From Sphagnum compactum (lineage: Eukaryota; Bryophyta; Sphagnopsida; Sphagnales): a stretch of DNA of 64,000 nucleotides. Below are positions 59,178 to 64,000 of the stretch, piece after piece; position 1 is the first letter of the stretch, and every line of letters begins with the position of its first letter. The position numbers were made by a program, and so were the translations under genes. The notes below the pieces were generated by a model. The model did not search any database and was not told the origin of the DNA. It was given only the letters and a program-made list of their open reading frames with translations. The stretch covers positions 8,618,001-8,682,000 of the forward strand of contig OZ234497.1 in the NCBI GenBank assembly GCA_965153455.1, given 5' to 3'.

Positions 59178-62100
59178 ATGATGAACATTGTAGCACTCGG
59201 TTTGTTGTTGTTGTCGCTGGGATCGGTTATGATCTTGTCGCCTGAGCCTCTTCTTGTGAAGGATCCTGCGGATGCGGGGAATGAGGCCAACGTGCTGTTG
59301 GTGAAGGAAGTTAGGAGGAGGCCTGGGGAGAACAACAACAGCAACGATGTTGATGATGCTGCTGCTCCTGCTGCAGTAGGACAAAGACTGAAGCGGGTTG
59401 CAGAAGCCGCGTATAAGCCTGTCACGGAGGCAGTGGAAGCTCTGAACAGAAAGACTGAGGAGATAGTAGAATCCAACAAAGAGAAAGTGGCCAAAGCTGT
59501 TGAAGCTGTGAGCAGCAACAACAAGAAGACGAAGAACAGCCCGGAAAAGCTCAGCTTCTGGACCTCCAGGAAGAAGCAAGACACAGCTGCAGACGATCAT
59601 TTGCTTGCTGCTAAAGAGAAAGCAGCCGCTGCAAGTCAAGCATTTGAAGAGGCGACTCGTCTTCTAGAGGATGCAACTCGCGAAAAGCTCGCTGCTCTTC
59701 ACGAGGTTTCTCCTGAAGGAATTCTCCAAAGGACAGGTACGTAAACAGAAGAAGAATCTCTGGAGGAGTCTCGTCTTCTTCTTCTTCTTCTTCTTCAGAA
59801 ATTGAGGTTTTGTTCCATTCTTTGCTCGTACAGAGAAGTACGTTGAGGAGACACTTGAGAGAGGCCGTGATGTTGCTGCAGAGGTGAAACACAAGGTGCT
59901 TGAAACAGTTGATTCTGCGAAAGGAAAGATCTCAGAGACTGCAGCCACAGCCACGGACACCGCAACCAAAGTAAGGGAAAAAAAAGCTTCAGCAAACCCG
60001 AACCCATTTTGCATGCATGACGATTTGCCTCAGAGCGGAATCTCCTCAAGATGCTTGAATCAATAGCAGTAGAGCAATCATATCTCATCATCAAAGGGAT
60101 TGTGGGATTTTCATTTGACATCAGGGAAACAGTTGTGTGTGAGAGATCATCATCTAATCCTTTGTTGTTGTTGTTGCTGTTGAGGATGATGGTAGGCAGT
60201 TGAGAAAACCAAAGAAGCAGCTGAAGGTGCATACAAAACTGCATCTGCAACTCTGGGAGCAGCCAAAGACAAAACCTCAGATGCAATTGGTTCCACAGCA
60301 GAGGGAATGGAAGATGCAGTGGCTTTGGAAAAGGACAAGACCTATGAAACTGCACAAACTGTGAAGAACAAAACCTGCAACGCTGCGGAATCAACAAAGG
60401 ACAGCGTACTTGATGCTGCAGGAGCTGCCAAGGATACAATCCTCGATAACACAGAGTTTGTAGTTGAGAGATCAAAAGGAACAGCAGCAAATGCTGCTGA
60501 GAAAGCAAAGGAAGAAGCTCAAGCTGCAGATGCAGCAGTTCTAGGTTTTGCTGAAGTTGTGAAAGAAGTTGCTGGCAAGACAGCTGAATGCCTTATACAT
60601 ACTGCACAAGAAGCAGGTTCTTATTTACCAAATGTAGGTCAAGGAGTGGGGTACGTGTATGACAAATCTGCAGACAGAATTGGTCATGAAGAAGCTCAGA
60701 GCACAACCGAAAATGCAAGCAAACTTTCTGACAGTGCCAAAGAGGAATTAAAAGCCAGAAGCGATCAGCAGGTTTTACATGCACCAGCAGGCTATGGTGA
60801 AGAGGAAGTCAGTAAAATCTATAAGACAACAACAACAGAGGGAAAACAACCACATGAGGTTTTGTTGTTGGAGACAAAGGAATTAATTGGTGATGCTGAT
60901 GCTGATAATGCTCCAGAGCACGTGAAAGATGAGCTTGGTGTGATTGCACAAACAATTGGATGGAGACGGGTTGGCACCATTGTGAAGGATTACAATCCAT
61001 GCCATCTAACTCCATTGGAGATAGTGCTTGGAGATGTCAAGTATGTGTGGGTAGGAAAGCCTCATCCGAAGGAGGAGCAGCAGACATTTCTTCACAAAGT
61101 GCTAAGATCAATCAAAGGAGCTGCCAATAATGTGAGTCATTTTTTAGGGTTTTCTGGAGGTGTGAAGAAGAAGCAGCATCATACAGGAGTTGGGCAGGCT
61201 TCAAAGAAAAGGATAGTAGATGGGACAGAATCTGTCGAGGAGAAGCAGGTGGATAATAATGCAAAGGGTGATGCAACAACCATGAATGGTTATGTGGATG
61301 TGATTTACAAAGGAAAGGAGAGTTTAATGGAAGGAGTTAAGGCAGCTGGACAAGAATATGAAGCCGGACGAGCACAAGCAAGTGAATATGCTGACCAAGC
61401 TCGCAGTGAACTCCAAGGAACTGTTGGGTGGCTGCAAGACAACACAACTAGTGAAGAAGGCAAGCACAAATGAAATTGTGCATGGGGATTTAAGAGGATA
61501 CCTAAGATGTTTTTTCTGGTCTTGTGTGTAGAAATTTTTCACAATCTGTTTAGCATCCTTGTTAATTGTGTTGTGTTTTCATTTGGAGTGCATGTGAGTT
61601 TATTCTAATGCTCAAAAGAGTTTCTCATCGCATAGAAACATATCACCTTATTCAGTGGTACTGACTGATTTTGGAAAAATTGCAGTGAAGCTGCCACATA
61701 GTTGGAAGCAGATATTTGTCTCAAGGCCAAGGGGATTCCTTCTTTCGCTCATTCGCCTTCTGCATCTTTTCACCTTCTCGATTATCTACGGGTCAGCATT
61801 ATGGGTGACATTTGTGTCAGGGCTTATCCTCTCCCACAATCTTCCCCAGCAACAGTTCAGTTTCATGCAGAGCCGCATCTTTCCCATTTATCTAAGGCTC
61901 CTTGCAGCTGGAGAGTTGCTCCTCACAATGCTCCATTCACTGTTGCACCCATGGTTCTCTGCTGACAAACTTGAGACCTGGCAATTGCAAAACTTTGTCT
62001 GGATCTTGGTTGCCACTCTCATCAACCTCTTAGTTTTTGAACCCTGGGAAACAAAGGTAACAAATTTGTTGTGCTACATTACTACATGAATCTAACCTCC

Positions 62101-62508
62101 TTACCATTTCTTATTGTGGTGAATGATTGTTGTTGTTTAAAATTGTGTCCAAGCAAATGCCTATGGTTAGGGCAAGATCTCAATGTCTGAAAATTGAGGT
62201 GATATTATCTTCATTATCTTGCAAAGAAAGCTAGGGTTAGGGTCAAGATCTTGTAATTTGACAATTTGAAAAAATACTCTGTTTTGCAGCTTATGTTTGA
62301 CAAGCTGAGACTGGAGAAAGGAGGTTGGGTTCACGATACAACCCCGGAAGAATTAAGGATTGTACTGCAGGCAGAGAAGAAGAAAAAATTAGAAGAAATC
62401 AACGAGAAGCTCAAGACACTGCACACCTACTCGTCTGCGCTGAACTTGCTCACCTTGGCAGGATTGACATGGCACCTCTCCTATTTGGCACGACGCTCCA
62501 TTGTTTGA
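59178..62508 (+). CDS. LEA-repeat protein fused to a TMEM205-like membrane domain (5 exons, 849 aa)
   Basis: Exons are 59178-59736, 59834-59970, 60196-61459, 61686-62056 and 62290-62508. The first two introns and the last are GT-AG; intron 3 is GC-AG (AAG|GCAAGC ... TTGCAG). All phases agree, giving 850 codons. Residues 1-21 form a signal peptide or anchor. Residues up to about 650 are Ala/Lys/Glu-rich amphipathic LEA-type repeats (A-K-D-K-T-S-D-A patterns), with a globular insert containing T-P-L-E-I-V-L-G-D-V-K-Y-V-W-V. Residues 654-849 hold four membrane helices at about 672-700, 720-745, 757-775 and 827-844. This matches the TMEM205-like (DUF4149) domain, including an H-P-W and an L-V-F-x-P-W motif. 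An LEA-TMEM205 arrangement is known in Arabidopsis At1g72100-type proteins. Such proteins are thought to protect membranes during drying. Without intron 3 removal the frame stops at 61471-61473 (657 aa, LEA only). The TMEM205 exon has no ATG of its own before its first helix. Confidence 0.85.
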
Positions 62509-64000
62509 TTGTATAATGTTTTCCTCAGTCTAGAAGTTTCTGTTCTGTACAGTGTACACAGAGTGGAGCGGCAAAATCTGTACACAGTGGAGTGAGAAAA
62601 TTTCTAGTAAAACATTGGCAGGCACTAGTGCACTCCAAATCACCAAGAAAACAAACGCATCATTACAAGTTGGAGGTAAAGTTGCAGTGCACCCATCAAG
62701 CTAGTTTCATCTCTTTCAGGTTGCATAAACGGAGGTTATATAAAGCAAGAGAAAGCGTTTTCTCGAGGGCTGACCTTCACCTAAGCAGAAGAAGGGAAAG
62801 GGTGGAGGCAAGAAAACTTGTGCACAAGAGTGAAGCGAAAGGAAGCAGGATTTTTTTTATGGGTGGAGATACTTTTGTACCATAGTTGTACCACTTGAAG
62901 TTTTTTCAAGTAGCAAATTGGTAGGATTTTGGGGCCATCTGGAAAGTCTCAGAAAAAGAGCAAACAAAAACAATTAGAGTCCAGAAGGAAGTTTTCCCTC
63001 CCAGTTTATGAAATGAGAAGATGTCAACAGGAAACTGTGTATTAATATGGATATGGTGTCAAATATGGCGTTAGAATATTGAGTCTGTTTCATGTTCAGG
63101 AGTGCCTAAGAAGTTTCGAGTTTTGATGGTGTCCACATCCTGAACGAAACTTACATTTCAACGTTGCTTTTTAGAGCTGACTTCAACTTGATTAGGTGAA
63201 CTTATGTGCCTATAATGTTTAATGTTTAACAAACTTGGGCTCAATGATGCTACATGACCAGTAGTGATAATCAATTGATGAAAAAAATGAATGGATTTTG
63301 TGAAAATGAAGTTCTTGTTCAAATAAAAATAATCAAGTGACATTGCATGCAATTTTGTATTGAATTTGAATTGAATTCCATTCAATTTAATTCAAATTCT
63401 TAAGTTTGATTCAACTTGAATTGAATTGAATTGAAATGAAATTCATGTGAAGAGAAATGGGATTTAAATTTGGTACACAAGGTATTAAAAACTTTCTTGT
63501 GATTATGAAGTTGGAAAAAAAAAAAAAACCTTTTAAAAAGAAAATTTGAATAGACACATTTGCCCTTCTTTTTATTTGGGAATGAACTAAACAAATTTCT
63601 GTTTGGAATTGTCATTACATAGGTAGCTACTATAGTGTGGTGCTTAGGTGGAAAAAAGGAGGGTGTTTTGGTGTTAATGTACATGAAATTGGCATTTCAA
63701 TAGTCGGACCAGTCTTGAATGGATTTTAGATACTGCCCCGACGCTAGCATGTGGGGGCTGTGTTGGCTTGGAAATTTGAATATTTTTTGTTTTATCACAT
63801 TTCTGATTGCATGCAATTTTATTAGAGTTTATCACATTTCTGGTTGCATGCAGTTTTATGGAAATACTTCTTCCACATTTTACTTTCATGATGTAAAGAT
63901 TTAATATTACAATTTTCATGATGTAAAACGTCAGGGTTACAACATTTGAAGGTCTCTTTTTCATGCCTCATCGTACAGGAGTGCATGGTGTTATAAACAT
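62509..64000. other. 3' flank of the LEA-TMEM205 gene and AT-rich spacer
   Basis: The first ~400 bases keep gene-like composition and may include the 3' UTR. A duplicated TTTATCACATTTCTG(A/G)TTGCATGCA word lies at about 63791-63855, and GAATTGAATT repeats lie near 63360-63440. No further gene is visible. Confidence 0.4.

Noticed and set aside
59795-60508. 237-codon minus-strand frame over the LEA exons
   Set aside because: It is antisense to LEA repeats. The Leu/Gln/Pro richness is the mirror of Ala/Lys/Glu codons, and it crosses sense introns.
1-64000. CRISPR arrays, bacterial operons, rRNA genes or a novel multi-gene cassette
   Set aside because: The tandem repeats seen have no spacer structure. 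Genes have spliceosomal introns and plant domains. No rRNA-like sequence and no co-oriented unknown gene cluster was found.

Overview
The window is nuclear DNA from a land plant. The coding exons are relatively GC-rich and sit in very AT-rich DNA full of decayed transposons, with GT-AG introns of about 100 to 950 bp. Only five real protein-coding genes can be supported in 64 kb, all on the + strand. The low gene density and the GC contrast between exons and spacers suggest a large-genome, probably non-flowering plant (lycophyte, fern or bryophyte). That placement is inference; no marker fixes the species.

Layout. Positions 1-1162 hold the 3' end of a C2H2 zinc-finger gene. From about 1.2 to 35.3 kb there is no intact gene. 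This stretch holds non-autonomous CACTA-type DNA elements, a Ty3/gypsy integrase-plus-PHD-finger relic (15.27-16.19 kb), several decayed reading frames, and repeat families present two or three times. At 35.3-40.5 kb lies a CONSTANS-like transcription-factor gene (one B-box plus a CCT domain, 3 exons) with a long leader, an upstream ORF and a minisatellite in its last intron. From 40.6 to 54 kb the DNA is again repetitive. It includes a ~3.6 kb CACTA-like element (43589-47177) that may carry captured host sequence, and next to it a TNP2-type transposase relic.

The last 10 kb is gene-rich: a two-exon gene for a 69-residue membrane protein (54398-55218), a five-exon gene for a 169-residue twin-CX9C protein that is probably mitochondrial (55931-57447), and a five-exon LEA-TMEM205 fusion gene (59178-62508). 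The fusion is made only if a GC-AG intron is removed; if it is kept, the product is an LEA-only protein.

The genes do not form an obvious pathway. I found no clearly new multi-gene system. The most interesting points are the GC-AG intron that decides between LEA-only and LEA-TMEM205 products, the twin-CX9C gene, the CACTA element with an apparently non-transposon island, and hairpin or tandem structures built from telomere-like AAACCCT units near the gene cluster.
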